Positions 43,601 to 46,341 of a DNA stretch of 64,000 nt are shown here, one piece after another; within the stretch, counting starts at the first letter, position 1, and every line of letters begins with the position of its first letter. The DNA comes from Parendozoicomonas verongulae. Lineage in GTDB: Bacteria; Pseudomonadota; Gammaproteobacteria; Pseudomonadales; Endozoicomonadaceae. Where the stretch lies: positions 1 through 64,000 of the forward strand of contig NZ_SMME01000865.1 of NCBI RefSeq assembly GCF_009711465.1. The letters run 5' to 3'. The translations under genes and the position numbers were made by a program. The notes beneath the pieces were generated by a model, which searched no databases, was not told the origin of the DNA, and saw only the letters and a list, made by a program, of their open reading frames with translations.

Positions 43601-44409
43601 CCGCTACCAGTCTGATCTTTGAGGCCATCGATTTCTTTACCGGTGGGGATGACATTCTCAACGGTGGCGAGGGGCTGGATCGCATGATCGGTGCCTTCGG
43701 TAATGATCTGTTCTACGGAAATCTGTCTGAAGATGTGATGGTAGGTGAATATGCCCGGATGACCTTCGATGAATCTGGCCCCAATGCGCGAGCAACAACG
43801 ATTGTCACGTTGTCACCGGGGCGCCTCGATCTGTTAAGACTCACAGAGCAAGACCTCTACACCAAGGTAAATGAAGTCTTCTCTACGGATTACATAGATC
43901 TGCGCCCAATCCGCGCCTTCGGCGAGCAGGCAGCCTTAACTGATAATCCAGGCCTCACCAGCTTGCTAAAAAGCATGGGCGGTGCCGGTATGATTAGCAG
44001 TTCTGGAGAACAGGCTGCAGGTATTGATTACCCACTGCCAACAGAGCCCACGGCTGCAGGTGAGGAGGATGATAGCGTAGGCTCCGCGGATGAGTGTGCA
44101 GAGAGTGAGTTAGTCTCTGTAGATGACTATGGTCGCCTTATCTGTGAGCCTGAGTCTTCTGACGCAGAAGAGTCGGAAGACGCTGTTGAGCCGGAAGGTG
44201 AAATGGAAGTTGATGGCATGACTGATGAGTTTGAGGAAGCTCCTCTTGATACGGAAGCTGCTGCAGGCTCAATGATTCTGGCCTCTGCTGCACTGATGCG
44301 TAGCAGGAAGAAAACAGAACGTTTTGATTCCGGCGCTATCAATAACCTCAGTAAACACCCTCAACAAAGTAAAAAGCGTTTTATCCCTTGGGATAAAGTC
44401 GCGCTTTAA
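19687..44409 (+). CDS. Giant LEPR-XLL surface protein with RTX and beta-helix repeats, 8,240 residues
   Basis: A single uninterrupted frame of 24.7 kb. The N-terminus (1-59) is basic and lacks a Sec signal peptide; LEPRLLFSAD at 60-69 is the LEPR-XLL motif found near the start of very large repetitive proteins. Next come RTX-like calcium repeats (GGxGxD; about 195-1075) interrupted by two copies of a roughly 95-residue domain (about 530-725) and a flagellin-IN-like segment (about 871-970). About 1150-4480 holds dozens of beta-helix repeats. Coiled-coil and aromatic-rich islands follow (about 4598-4695, 5082-5218, 5445-5600), then a second RTX-like region (about 6905-8030) with five near-identical 117-residue units. 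The acidic tail holds the only two Cys I saw (8137, 8153), a hydrophobic stretch (about 8190-8204) and RSRKK. It is probably a secreted adhesin or surface fibre. A LapA-type protein is less likely. Confidence 0.9.
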   Translation: MAYPFPAAAQSTLSRFKHSVLAAGRGMLNRSRADSRLAHRQPPVSRSGLPAQHRFTFETLEPRLLFSADPMTAAMQPQELNHNVQDGANELLLRVIQQDQTSVLQVVDNAKSGAPVVYEANLDAKNHITITGTSGDDTLILDKSVTALADDTLLITFIGEGGTDTVVGPEDDTQWELTGSKAGAAGDLTFSGVENVLGGNGDDTLSSTISDENTWTISDNNSLNLAGISFTGIENIIGGAEGVLDFSGYSIGVTVDLDAGIATGFESASGFKSITGSDHDDYLAGNSGDNTIDGRGGDDAISGSLGADNLIGGTGVDTVFETRDANFILEDDKLTIDSEENTLSGFETASLTGGAGDNSLDASKFTLGGVTLDGGAGADSLKGTAADDTLTGGLGVDAIDGLGGTDTLWEQQDANFVLADVSADDFTAELTVTYADMTSDKDSLVNIETAYLAGGLSNNILDTSAFTLGGVTLAGGAGNDTLKGTDKDDLLNGGTGADDIQGNGGVDTLIESGNTRYILTDTSLDSATGVDAIQTITLTGVSDGSFTVTFRGETSEAIAYDASTEQIADILGLITGLHRENIQVTGTPGAWQIQFIGDLGSQDIEELVVTETFSAGSAAVATVQKGDSNSEVQTITLENVSDGTFTLSFDSHTTDNLNYNATADEVSLALRQLSNIGHEDVIVTSFVDGWIVTFTNNLAAMDINALTVNGDFNTGGTATVTSVDGVTHLDTLSEIEKAELTGGASGNLMDASGFSGTVKLYGGEGMDTLIGGSGADELYGGGEADTLTGGGGSDIIDGGDGIDTLIETHDQDMVLTNLTLTHGSETDTLSQIELAQLTGGASANTIDASGFTGLGIDTFVQYLGNQSGLGTIGGTDFTVTLADGSAVNVNLTHAVTLQDVLDTIAAADTSGNLTASLNNAQTGINLTDTSTGTGALTVADVGTSQAASVLGILKTGSAGSLSGNAIISGFVKLDGGAGKDTLKGTIGNDFLTGGAGDDAIDGGSGNDTLVESRDANITLTDTSLVTVIGSLTETDTLTSIEGADLSGGAGANTLDASAFTLGSVILRTGGGVDTLKGSASHDDKFYVDVTGLTAGTDKVTVNVGGGLDNEIIVSGMDSSITQQDFEWVTFTGDATYTVNTGATAKLEGNVDVGGMNIKIAASKVVIKGYTIDTSHGDKAGDITIKGKEIIIDDGAQLIALASSDISNSVHGDITILAESRLLPWTSGWYNYDHLTAKITIGKTGDTLLQGGNVTVASVVNSQNYLSQSNSNNNNWFQENGLQLAESLIEFSESLALLAAVSRAVSVAKVDIGAFAHIEAKASNDTTQNTGNISVASSSLAQASAKPYSWGFAASVGIIENTSKVTISGELVADKDVYIHADAKNVMDVEANPTKLSKMAGSVAVSVLQSTAEANLEGSGSIDAGGNLSFTSNTSEINTTVARSVAGVKGKLGVAIAVAVDETNTRAYLDGTVTVKGNIDVDASQDDNILDDNGALSGIGANGNIGAVADNIVGVGLLFLSPPTSPGIKAFAGVGTDSKGDYLTDATKSQKSRMSDPIKAAGAGWLSGKWNWFNEWWNADSKVKTKGDAYDIAAAIAVHVDTNKVEARIGDGDVDSTNRQTVQADGSITVKAKLESRPSLTADSKAIDYGAATGDESRFTTETGVSAAFATGFFNSQSKAYINTDAVVDAGGNLTVDAKTLNQIDPNSLWGANLITPLLEDNPKADYNHNDTNATLKTGTLVKSQQGSYYEYISDVVKSDVDLNDENFEDAQYWQEINPVQNKIGEFITTATTYLDSNLGLDDHLIDSWTASRADGQKKAGAGSVAVLLMHQNADATIKSGASINQNQTIKDLATEQKVTVSATNIAHMVNLGGNFQPPGITGDTDKPATDDDKDKSYTGWKPKTTAGGYGSKSAEDGSAVGLALLGYYFENTTTAKIEDGVTLYADSLKVDADSTIMSITFGASGGQADNVAFNGSMVGTIVQNTTVAQIEDGATITVGLGDADGSGNSLLVQAEDTVYVFSVAGAIASSETTGVGASVAINYIERDTEALIGSRYGDNDRFSSGGLTVDGDVKLFAQNDGIAASVALAGAKVSKSPAADQDTPPQDTSSGYSDDSSGLSNSDGSSTTSPELLKTSHDQSYHDNISEMSKRWNEEDKAKEAAKPGQTGMGISGSVTINIGNDDAQAYIRNAYAVDVGDLTIKANDASIYGGLSGALTYVKDDNGGVAKGIAGAASFSFITGTVNGAVASADSLKANSIDIDATRNGWVASLTAGIAGATGRNGMAIAGSVAVTRTTFTTKTALSSVNGATEVTGSTHLNADDKTQIILLAGSGGFGAKSGIGSAVAFSQIQNTTESVISSLSSFKHTGDVTVDAKSSGLIVSITGSVGSAGGESTVGLGAAGTLSMNFINSTVSSKILDTTTVAGSTGNVRLLADDASSIYAFAGGFAKGKSLGLGFALGFNFIDNTVIAKVSGSTLRTTGGVSVKAEQNSVLGTLVVGGAGAEKLTISGAIAATSTNNEITAAISGDSDIDVSGAVLVSASDKTTSVNLSGGLAYSSQQAAGGAAIGVNLIDNTVLAEIDSSRVKTASTLDVLASAESLLVSVAVGGAGGQNFALGGSISVNEVDNTIQARMKDDSDATVETDIEAAGAISVGAVDSTTMVVVAGAGAYAGSGSAVGASASTTHVNNMVQAYIDNATVNSTGAGVNVLAGFTPSGSDADLASLGVDTSELPSETDLGSQVINVTVAGAYASNFAAGAAISLNWTNNTVEAYINASDVDAKNDVTVGAEDDANMITVAVGAAGSGGSTAVGAAIAYNYIGGDPGDPTRNVAENRDAINEGIVRSYISGNSTVDSSEGAVNVLADSAARIINVTIGAAGASTNGVAGSISINFMRNLVNASVKGGAKVTGYTDVNVRATATPIMIIVAGGAAGSGSNAGAIASATNDMRSDVQARIEGSATQVTANTGDIVVSAAVLNTDQLPSVALNDQADNDSPDPFLDAQIWSFTVSGSGAGSNAGALSLSLNWIRNSVEARISDSATAQATSGTVRVAASDQATLNALAGGGSGAGTASGGAAIGYNYVGGNPDKPGDNTTANTVKAYIDNATVTANAVEVTALSNANINVFSVFGAGAGTFAGAGALSLNWIRKTVDAHVSSGAVVTATGDITIKAIDSSTIRSGATQLTGSGTTAIGAAVAYNEIDNTINAFIDGSTATVTSSYSGDVQVLAKSDATIWTLAAGISGSGTASVAGSAASNLISNDVRAYLSGATVTTDDNILVQAESDDTIKSYAGTLSGSGTVGVGGTVVVNQLNNTTEAYVSGDSTVIAKGSSALSIKKWADDNDGTESTENLNGLAVIATNEADIEAIAVTVAVAGQVGVGANIIVNKVTNTTRAYISDSSINNSSNRGKQVKVRAHQNTTISSSGGTLAVGLAAAGVGAAIDTDIVSNTTQAYIADDDVNSDVDNIYAGESVEVSALSRESIQSTSVGAAFGFYAGVAGSASGVKSTSNTDAFIRLANVTSGGAVTVDADSRVDLKLYDGALGGGIGGAGISVAVGLLDGNTRSYIVGATVNADGAVNVNSEAEEQITVIAASGGVGIGAAAGSVSVVESLSYTGAWIGAHNSTNASITSGSNTRVHAKATTHFDNDAGAGSISGAGAGASVNVATIRNTVDAHIGTGTTVVAEGDVSVKADAARTVDTLVISFAAAGSFALNGAVSVVNIGTGLDATGSKQATPAQSQINSAFDSDNENGLSDDDTATKASAVSDSSLFTVSVSEDPAVSDTTAYIGEGADITAGSQGASADILVQATDTVDVTQTVGGAAVGGIAGVGGAVGILNLSGATTAFVDNNTDLSATDDITIKSSLDATKIDVNVYGGAAGGTVGLGAQVAIVNDTATQSAFVDHGTSASNGARITKADDLVITAEANRNYNLEAKGVAVGGLAAGASVGDVDVGGSTLAYLGNYAQVGQGSDTVSDVLITATSDVTVVENIWTVTAGIGAGSGNDANVRIDPAVKAFIGSHAKVDVSNTVDIEATMTPKADVTVHGVNAGLAAVGVSLTDIVIAPDVIASLGNPDDATSGSVQISASSLSLNAETKVPSNSYSAKAYSLGAAGALIGVDATIAEINNNSTVKSFVADGSSLVITGATSISAANNTKQKAEADSYSGGLLAAGGSSAKAKTDTKTFAFLGDGVDLDGGTLEITAVGTDNNYAEGTAGAGGLAAGTGTEAFTVNKSTVTAEIRDGASGKSIDLTNRGDGTVVIKAQQNATFDSKVKVGSGGVLGAVGAKADHTVNANVTAAIGADAVVKATDLDMDAITKLRKNVVSGDNIRGTTGGVASAAGADSITTIDMNTRVVIGDSADITVMDGATAAGDLTLDALNDFDIRDQVTLISGGALAGAGATLEIKTNTNLAEIAVGNSATLTSAGDVQMSARGTGTAIGKVSVDTYGAATVAAADTRVEIYPENRVSFAANSQVSTDGDLNISTGTDTSFNRDQYKLDAQTDSFAGSAIPISSLDATAKLVQNNTITVAAGALLETARDARLHAERLGFADMYAKAKGVNWASALADAINGGTELYDGTIKTESHAAVDIDGTVRTGIDRHQELVLDIEESYAYEYDDELEENVRVNTSKVVSSKQTDGIDFRVTTDELDSELVQELKYAQDQLNQYKDSNANLKAFYEGEVARITAELQAQGLWTSDGKYSGYTKQDILVAEISPVWAQAGVIDVRSDVLVGDGSLDAPGDAKVEITNNTAAFLDIKGVVIPDSNGGLFLNGVEVASNSDVDTYSQADEGVSVGSANFSTITAGGSVNPPEIIISNTFTPVGGIPTPDITISGDVENSQGSLTVSNPNGKVTFNAQVRAENMNVVGRSVYISGLTDYSVGGETYSKLDSLTNNGQKAALADALVVNELTKNPNRVSLYGDRIVISAEYLNLNGIMQSGKPDYSLTLGTATANEIASIGNSKTGLVKLTTASTDDYTVYYNTTTGKIEVEEIRVSGGYIELEGHLLNTGYGEIELLGGYGKISVTNNTSYDVVVKSLDASQRGEGTLVLKDKAKGSSNNPHVTIYTKDENGVSIVEDGKTDRTSSSNSYSYGIREGWRYGWSVDVLDATRHYKTEKKSAWLGIDDLAKDPPNDYWDTTERLAGPTLTDEGPYFYLDAGKKNDAYIHTQVGDINEDKTRTYIEDRWQTSTWYGKKTYYTKWVKEEYKTTTHTHTVKADYGVNINFIGYEAGEVNLTSTVAGADILIDGSIRNSSGTTTITSRGDIRQTSDSSYITGKNVVLSATNGNIGKVIVDAEGNLVDSGALTVNLASVDSASLSTTAGGVIHIASSSGDLVIDDVQAGSGKTVRLDAKDSITIATGKTGSISGGRVELVAEEGGVGNSVSKPLQVNSGSGLAHHLTVNAKTDVFVKETSGDLRLKEVISDSGNVYIEVTNGHLIDANDNAERDERTEQELLNGLWTDLQLTDGTGAQSKIDQTIAEAENNRVQEYRSYWQYRAMQADPNVYDSTFVVSLTVAEDEYYTTAGWTDAEKQALVTKRTDEYHNLHKTYGSGNNYDENYSYTLSDVERESLVGSIKVWTEAELLNLYSAGLIEPITDTQVTVEGANIAAAGTVTVKVIGTDKSIGSATGYYDIDFSDPNFALTDADRIALSAAERADVTYLAGDISSAYVNFIHSNSTNDKIVRKDNGSWLDDGFRAGMTIQVFGNAENTNQNGEFFTIESLTATTITLSSSDQLSTEYRVNIALAEIVFDPASNGASITGIRIDLRDDVDVDAADAISASADGDVFLGSEQDIKLGEVRAGDTARIKTSQSIVNLSGGNVTNIISNDLILEAADGSIGSSSSPLTIDIASDAVLTARVSGDIHITERTGNINVGTLYAQSGGIYLTADSGAIVDGLNHDFANISAATELVLNASAGVGESGDYLETDLGVNAVLDISAGSDVLVHEVLNNMNIRQVVADGGDIDLRAHQAILDADDNPDADVIGNSITLTSDLDAIGVSGNDLDINSAWRSAGTVTTSSARDTYLIETDGDLSINTIGTGNGFTAFILGRDDIYNGNSDANASNVTSGKTRLYAEGNIGTVNKRLQTTVGYMEGASINGDVWITNTGHLTIGGLGQANGMVASGDVNLEAHSPITIEKSIVSNAGDISITSGDESGANDDYLTVGSGVLIQAVAGTVTLQSGDNLTIETGATVSASGDLTLLGDYGNAEAAGVTIHSLGTLTGANITISGESDADIIILDGAVTTAGKLDVSGKESNDRIELLGSITGSTRIDIGGGKGNDILLIDAILLAGDTYVVGGEGNDILEVKELHSRSEVLSLDGKGGGDQYIITMRDVDADGTTLTDYTIDINDSGTAADGADSLTIHGRGYAGDAGAETDDIFLVRDNFITRFHGELATNTFVDQIERINYNATLNDAGGGVFLNGGDGSDSFFFDNTSAIMTVDGGSGVDSFQVGQIFGEAPVTAVGDEVEGTAVTRGFLSYGNSEALILKGGSEGDNFIVYSNKADLVMMGEDGNDEFVVRAFVADGDIDLQGGDDDDTIDYNVNAPLSIDGGAGFDTLTAIGTEKDDTFVVTRDSIVGAGLTITYDNLESVDVDALEGNDTFIVESTRTGVITRLIGGLGSDNFIVGSKGLTADIQGSLIIEGSLTTVDRSLRTPVVLPSEQAESALDIPSITDETIQTDTLTVFNDASTTNDRGVLTTTSLTGLNMDDKALVVDGENGEPDLTIAGGISYYGIDAFELVMGQGDDSLDIDVTSVSASGAMAFAHNAALNSSTITRQDGGNWYDEGYRVGDTIEISGTANNNGLFTIASISPDGVQLLLAAGELVDESVAATVKRQSPITVVHGGGNQSSDGADTFNVYGGEGATTPLILFGDTAQNGSRYSGLRGDGLDAVITFNTAGNDVIDASRASNGITVYGGAGNDSLTGSSGDDRIYGGSGNDTINGLGGNDFLYGDSGINIDISSRLTLASQVLTVVTEPDLVNDFANSDNLQTGNDVVDGGSGDDVILGDHGVITQTHDGSVEQLRLMSTGQLVHIETSEESQGGDDIIRGGDHDDRILAGSGADQVSGGAGKDILLGDNGEIDLNADGDLLTIDLVQNRNVDYGGNDTLQGNSGNDWLLGGLGDDAIYGANEDGSAPGLLETDDDLILGDFGVITLAAGQVISLASIQLQKGGNDTIHAAGGNNIVIAGHGADDVTTTGGDDIVIGDNGIAEFTDGSLITLASTDLNDTTGGGDVLTVGDGFNRVIGGIGADTITGGTGVDHVLGDHGTLTYDVNNILQKAESRLIDQGGDDTIALAEGNNVVIAGQGSDEVTTTGGDDIVIGDNGIAEFTDGSLITLSSTDLDDATGGDDVLTVGDGFNRVIGGTGNDTIIGGSGVDHVLGDHGTLIYNVNNILQRAESSLIDQGGDDTITLAGGNNVVIAGQGADEVTTTGGDDIVIGDNGTAEFTDGRLITLTSTDLDDSTGGGDVLTTGDGFNRVIGGTGNDIITGGTGVDHVLGDHGTLTYDVNNILQKVESRLITQGGSDIISLLGGDNLVIAGQSGDNVSTYGGDDIVIGDNGIAGFDNGRLVTLISTDLDDATGGSDALFVGGGFNRVIGGTGSDVITGGTGSDHVIGDHGRLIYENDILQTATSNLIAEGGNDVVTLAGGDNVVIAGQGSDNVTTTGGDDIVVGDNGTAQFTNGKLITLKSTDLDDTTGGNDVLTAGNGFNRVIGGTGNDTITGGTGVDHVIGDHGRMTWDESGILREAISLLPSQGGNDAIFVSNGQNVVIAGMADDRLVTGRDDDHILGDNGIVQYDSAGVITLIETRDFALGGNNNLQAGDGDNLVLAGFGNDNAGTGSGNDTVIGDNGRITFVDGVRARVDTLDRSAITGGNDTVTLGAGEDQALGGVGGDNITNTSGETIILGDNGYIESDASGRYVKVTTGSITLGGSDNLIGGSGRDILFGGVGGDELTGNDGDDLLGGDGSQVTRTATSLIFEAIDFFTGGDDILNGGEGLDRMIGAFGNDLFYGNLSEDVMVGEYARMTFDESGPNARATTIVTLSPGRLDLLRLTEQDLYTKVNEVFSTDYIDLRPIRAFGEQAALTDNPGLTSLLKSMGGAGMISSSGEQAAGIDYPLPTEPTAAGEEDDSVGSADECAESELVSVDDYGRLICEPESSDAEESEDAVEPEGEMEVDGMTDEFEEAPLDTEAAAGSMILASAALMRSRKKTERFDSGAINNLSKHPQQSKKRFIPWDKVAL
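20265..22900 (+). repeat. N-terminal RTX-like repeat modules of the giant gene
   Basis: Several modules share the order DANFIL..DTSL, LTGGAG.N.LDAS.FTLGGVTL, DGGAGADSLKGTA.DDTLTGG and G.DAIDGLGGTDTL, about 110 residues each. The GGxGxDxL nonapeptides are those that bind calcium in RTX proteins. Two non-RTX domains interrupt the series at about 21277-21860 and 22300-22600. Confidence 0.75.
23600..33100 (+). repeat. Long series of beta-helix repeats in the giant gene
   Basis: This region encodes dozens of imperfect units of roughly 75-95 residues. Each has an AYI(D/S).(A/S).V strand, a .g.V.V.A...A.. strand, a Gly/Ala-rich (A/G)GAGS....GAA segment and a closing N.I.NTV turn. The pattern is typical of filamentous, parallel beta-helix stalks. 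Units are divergent at DNA level, so they have been stable rather than recently expanded. The unit count was not computed. Confidence 0.65.
41200..42970 (+). repeat. Five tandem 351-bp units in the C-terminal RTX region of the giant gene
   Basis: The anchor for GDDIVIGDNG recurs at 41281, 41632, 41983, 42334 and 42682, a spacing of 351, 351, 351 and 348 bases (117 or 116 residues). Units 1 and 2 share long identical DNA stretches (for example 41380-41425 and 41731-41776), so duplication or gene conversion is recent. Each unit ends with an RTX-like GGTGNDTITGGTGVDHVLGD motif. Confidence 0.85.
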
Positions 44410-44427
44410 GGTATGTTGTTCAGGAGG

Positions 44428-44452
44428 GCCTGAGGAGAGGGTCTCCTCAGGC
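44428..44452 (+). repeat. Strong hairpin between the giant gene and the first adaptor gene
   Basis: GCCTGAGGAGA (44428-44438) and TCTCCTCAGGC (44442-44452) form a perfect 11-bp stem with a GGG loop, 19 bases after the stop of the giant gene and 27 bases before the next ATG. No T run follows, so it is not a standard terminator. It could protect or process the mRNA and set the ratio of the giant protein to the export machinery. Confidence 0.6.
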
Positions 44453-44478
44453 TGAATCTGCCTGAATGAAGTTTCAGC

Positions 44479-46341
44479 ATGCAAAAAACAATAAATAAAA
44501 AAGAAAAACAAAGTTCAAATGAAACAGTAGCCTCCAAAGTAGGGTGGCACTCTCTTTCTACACTCTTGTCCTCGCAGGGAGACGAGGCCTTTTATCAAAC
44601 CTGGTTGCACCAGCAGTGTGAATCTGTCCCCGACACTCGTGCGGGCATACTTGCGATTAAATCCCCTGAACATGGCATTTTTCAACCAGTAGCTCTCTGG
44701 CCCAGTGTAATGCCTGAAATAGAAACCATCTCTGTTTTAATTGAAGAGGTTATCGAGCAGTCGACCCCGCTTTTAACCCCTTTGGATGAAAGCATGGAAA
44801 CGGGTTGGGCTGTGGCCTACCCCATTTTTGTTAACAGTGAGCTGGAAGCTGTGTCTGTCTTAATTGTTGATACTGAACAGTCTTCCTTGCAGCCCGCTAT
44901 GTCCCAACTGCGATGGGGATGTGGCTGGATTGAGCTGGCTCTTGTTCAAAAACGACAATGGGCTACTGATACGCAACAGCGACAACTGAGTACTGCCGTT
45001 GATCTGCTGGCCAAGGTGCTTGCGGAAACCAGCTATGATGCTGCTGCCATGCGGCTGGTATCAGAACTGGCAGCGGCCATGGGCTGTGATCTGGTCAGCG
45101 TTGGCTCTTATAAAAATAACTCAACCACTGTTCACCATCTTTCCCACAGTGCTGAGTTCACCAAACGCATGAACCTTGTGCGCTGCATTGAATCAGCAAT
45201 GGATGAAGCTATTGATCAGGCTCGTATCATCAGCCTGCCTGCTGCCAGAGGGGAAGGGGTAATTACTTTTTCCCACGAAGCTTTATCTCGCCAGCACCAG
45301 GGAGAATCTATTCTCACGATTCCTCTCTATCGCGACTCCAAATGTGTCGGAGCAGTAACCCTGCAGCGCAGTCTGGAGCAGCCTTTCACCCAGCAGGAAA
45401 CTGAGTTGTGCGAAAGTGCTGTGACACTGGTTGCCTCTGCCCTGGAAGAGAAACGGTTAAATGATCGCCCTTTGTGGCAAAAGGCCATTGATGCAGGGCG
45501 ACAGCAGTTACAGCGATTGCTGGGTGCTGGCTATTTAGGCCGTAAGCTCACAGGTATCGGTCTTCTGGCCGTATCAGCCTATCTCTCTGTTGCCACCGGG
45601 GAAAACAGGCTCTCAGCCGATGCAGCTCTCACAACCGCGATACAACGGGTTGTTGTCGCTCCTTTCGATGGTTACGTGCGCAATGCATCTGTACGAGCCG
45701 GTGATAAGGTCAACGAAGGTGAGTTGCTGGTCGCGTTAGACGACAGAGACCTGCAACTGGAAAAGCTACGCTGGAACAGTCACCAAAAGAAACTTGATCG
45801 CCAGTATCAGGAAGCCGCTGCCGCGTATGATCGCGCCAAAGTTAATATCATCGCAGCACAGCAGGATCAGGCCAAAGCCCAGCTGGAACTGGTGGAAAGC
45901 CAGATCACACGTTCACAACAAAAAGCCCCTTTTGATGGTCTTGTGATTCGAGGGGATCTCAGCCAGCGTCTCGGTGGGCAGGTGAATAAAGGGGAAGTGT
46001 TGTTTGAAGTTTCACCGTTGGATGCCTATCGGGTTGATCTGAAAATACCGGAAAGCCGCATAGCGGATATTCAGGAAGGGCAGAGCGGCAGCCTGCTTCT
46101 ATCGGCTCTGCCTGATGAGCCTTTCTCCTTTGTGGTCGATAAGATTACCCCCAAAACTCTCTCGGAAGATGGGGCCACCTGGTTTGTGGTGGAGGCGAGC
46201 CTGAAGTCCGGCGGGGCGCAACTGCGCCCCGGTATGGAAGGCATTGGTAAAGTCTCTCTGGGGGAAGATAAGCGTATAGCCATCTGGACCCGTGGTTTAA
46301 CAGAGTGGATGAGATTGCAGCTTTGGAGCTGGTGGGCCTGA
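44479..46341 (+). CDS. GAF-domain / HlyD-like inner membrane adaptor
   Basis: This 620-residue protein has a large N-terminal cytoplasmic part. Residues about 185-330 look like a GAF domain (AMRLVSELAAAMGCDLVSVG ... LTIPLYRDSKCVGAVTLQRS ... ELCESAVTLVASALEEKR), and about 40-165 may be a second, more divergent one. One membrane helix follows at about 357-373, then a periplasmic HlyD-type part: barrel-sandwich halves VVVAPFDGYVRNASVRAGDKV and KAPFDGLVIRG around a helical hairpin (about 430-480), and a closing beta-barrel. HlyD adaptors link an inner membrane transporter to a TolC channel. A GAF domain on such an adaptor suggests gating by a small ligand or redox state. The stop overlaps the next start by one base. 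Confidence 0.85.
   Translation: MQKTINKKEKQSSNETVASKVGWHSLSTLLSSQGDEAFYQTWLHQQCESVPDTRAGILAIKSPEHGIFQPVALWPSVMPEIETISVLIEEVIEQSTPLLTPLDESMETGWAVAYPIFVNSELEAVSVLIVDTEQSSLQPAMSQLRWGCGWIELALVQKRQWATDTQQRQLSTAVDLLAKVLAETSYDAAAMRLVSELAAAMGCDLVSVGSYKNNSTTVHHLSHSAEFTKRMNLVRCIESAMDEAIDQARIISLPAARGEGVITFSHEALSRQHQGESILTIPLYRDSKCVGAVTLQRSLEQPFTQQETELCESAVTLVASALEEKRLNDRPLWQKAIDAGRQQLQRLLGAGYLGRKLTGIGLLAVSAYLSVATGENRLSADAALTTAIQRVVVAPFDGYVRNASVRAGDKVNEGELLVALDDRDLQLEKLRWNSHQKKLDRQYQEAAAAYDRAKVNIIAAQQDQAKAQLELVESQITRSQQKAPFDGLVIRGDLSQRLGGQVNKGEVLFEVSPLDAYRVDLKIPESRIADIQEGQSGSLLLSALPDEPFSFVVDKITPKTLSEDGATWFVVEASLKSGGAQLRPGMEGIGKVSLGEDKRIAIWTRGLTEWMRLQLWSWWA

Noticed and set aside
19687-44409. LapA-type adhesin with LapG-cleaved retention module
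   Set aside because: No LapD, LapG or LapB genes lie nearby, no clear N-terminal retention module is seen, and the LEPR-XLL motif and unusual neighbours point to another system.
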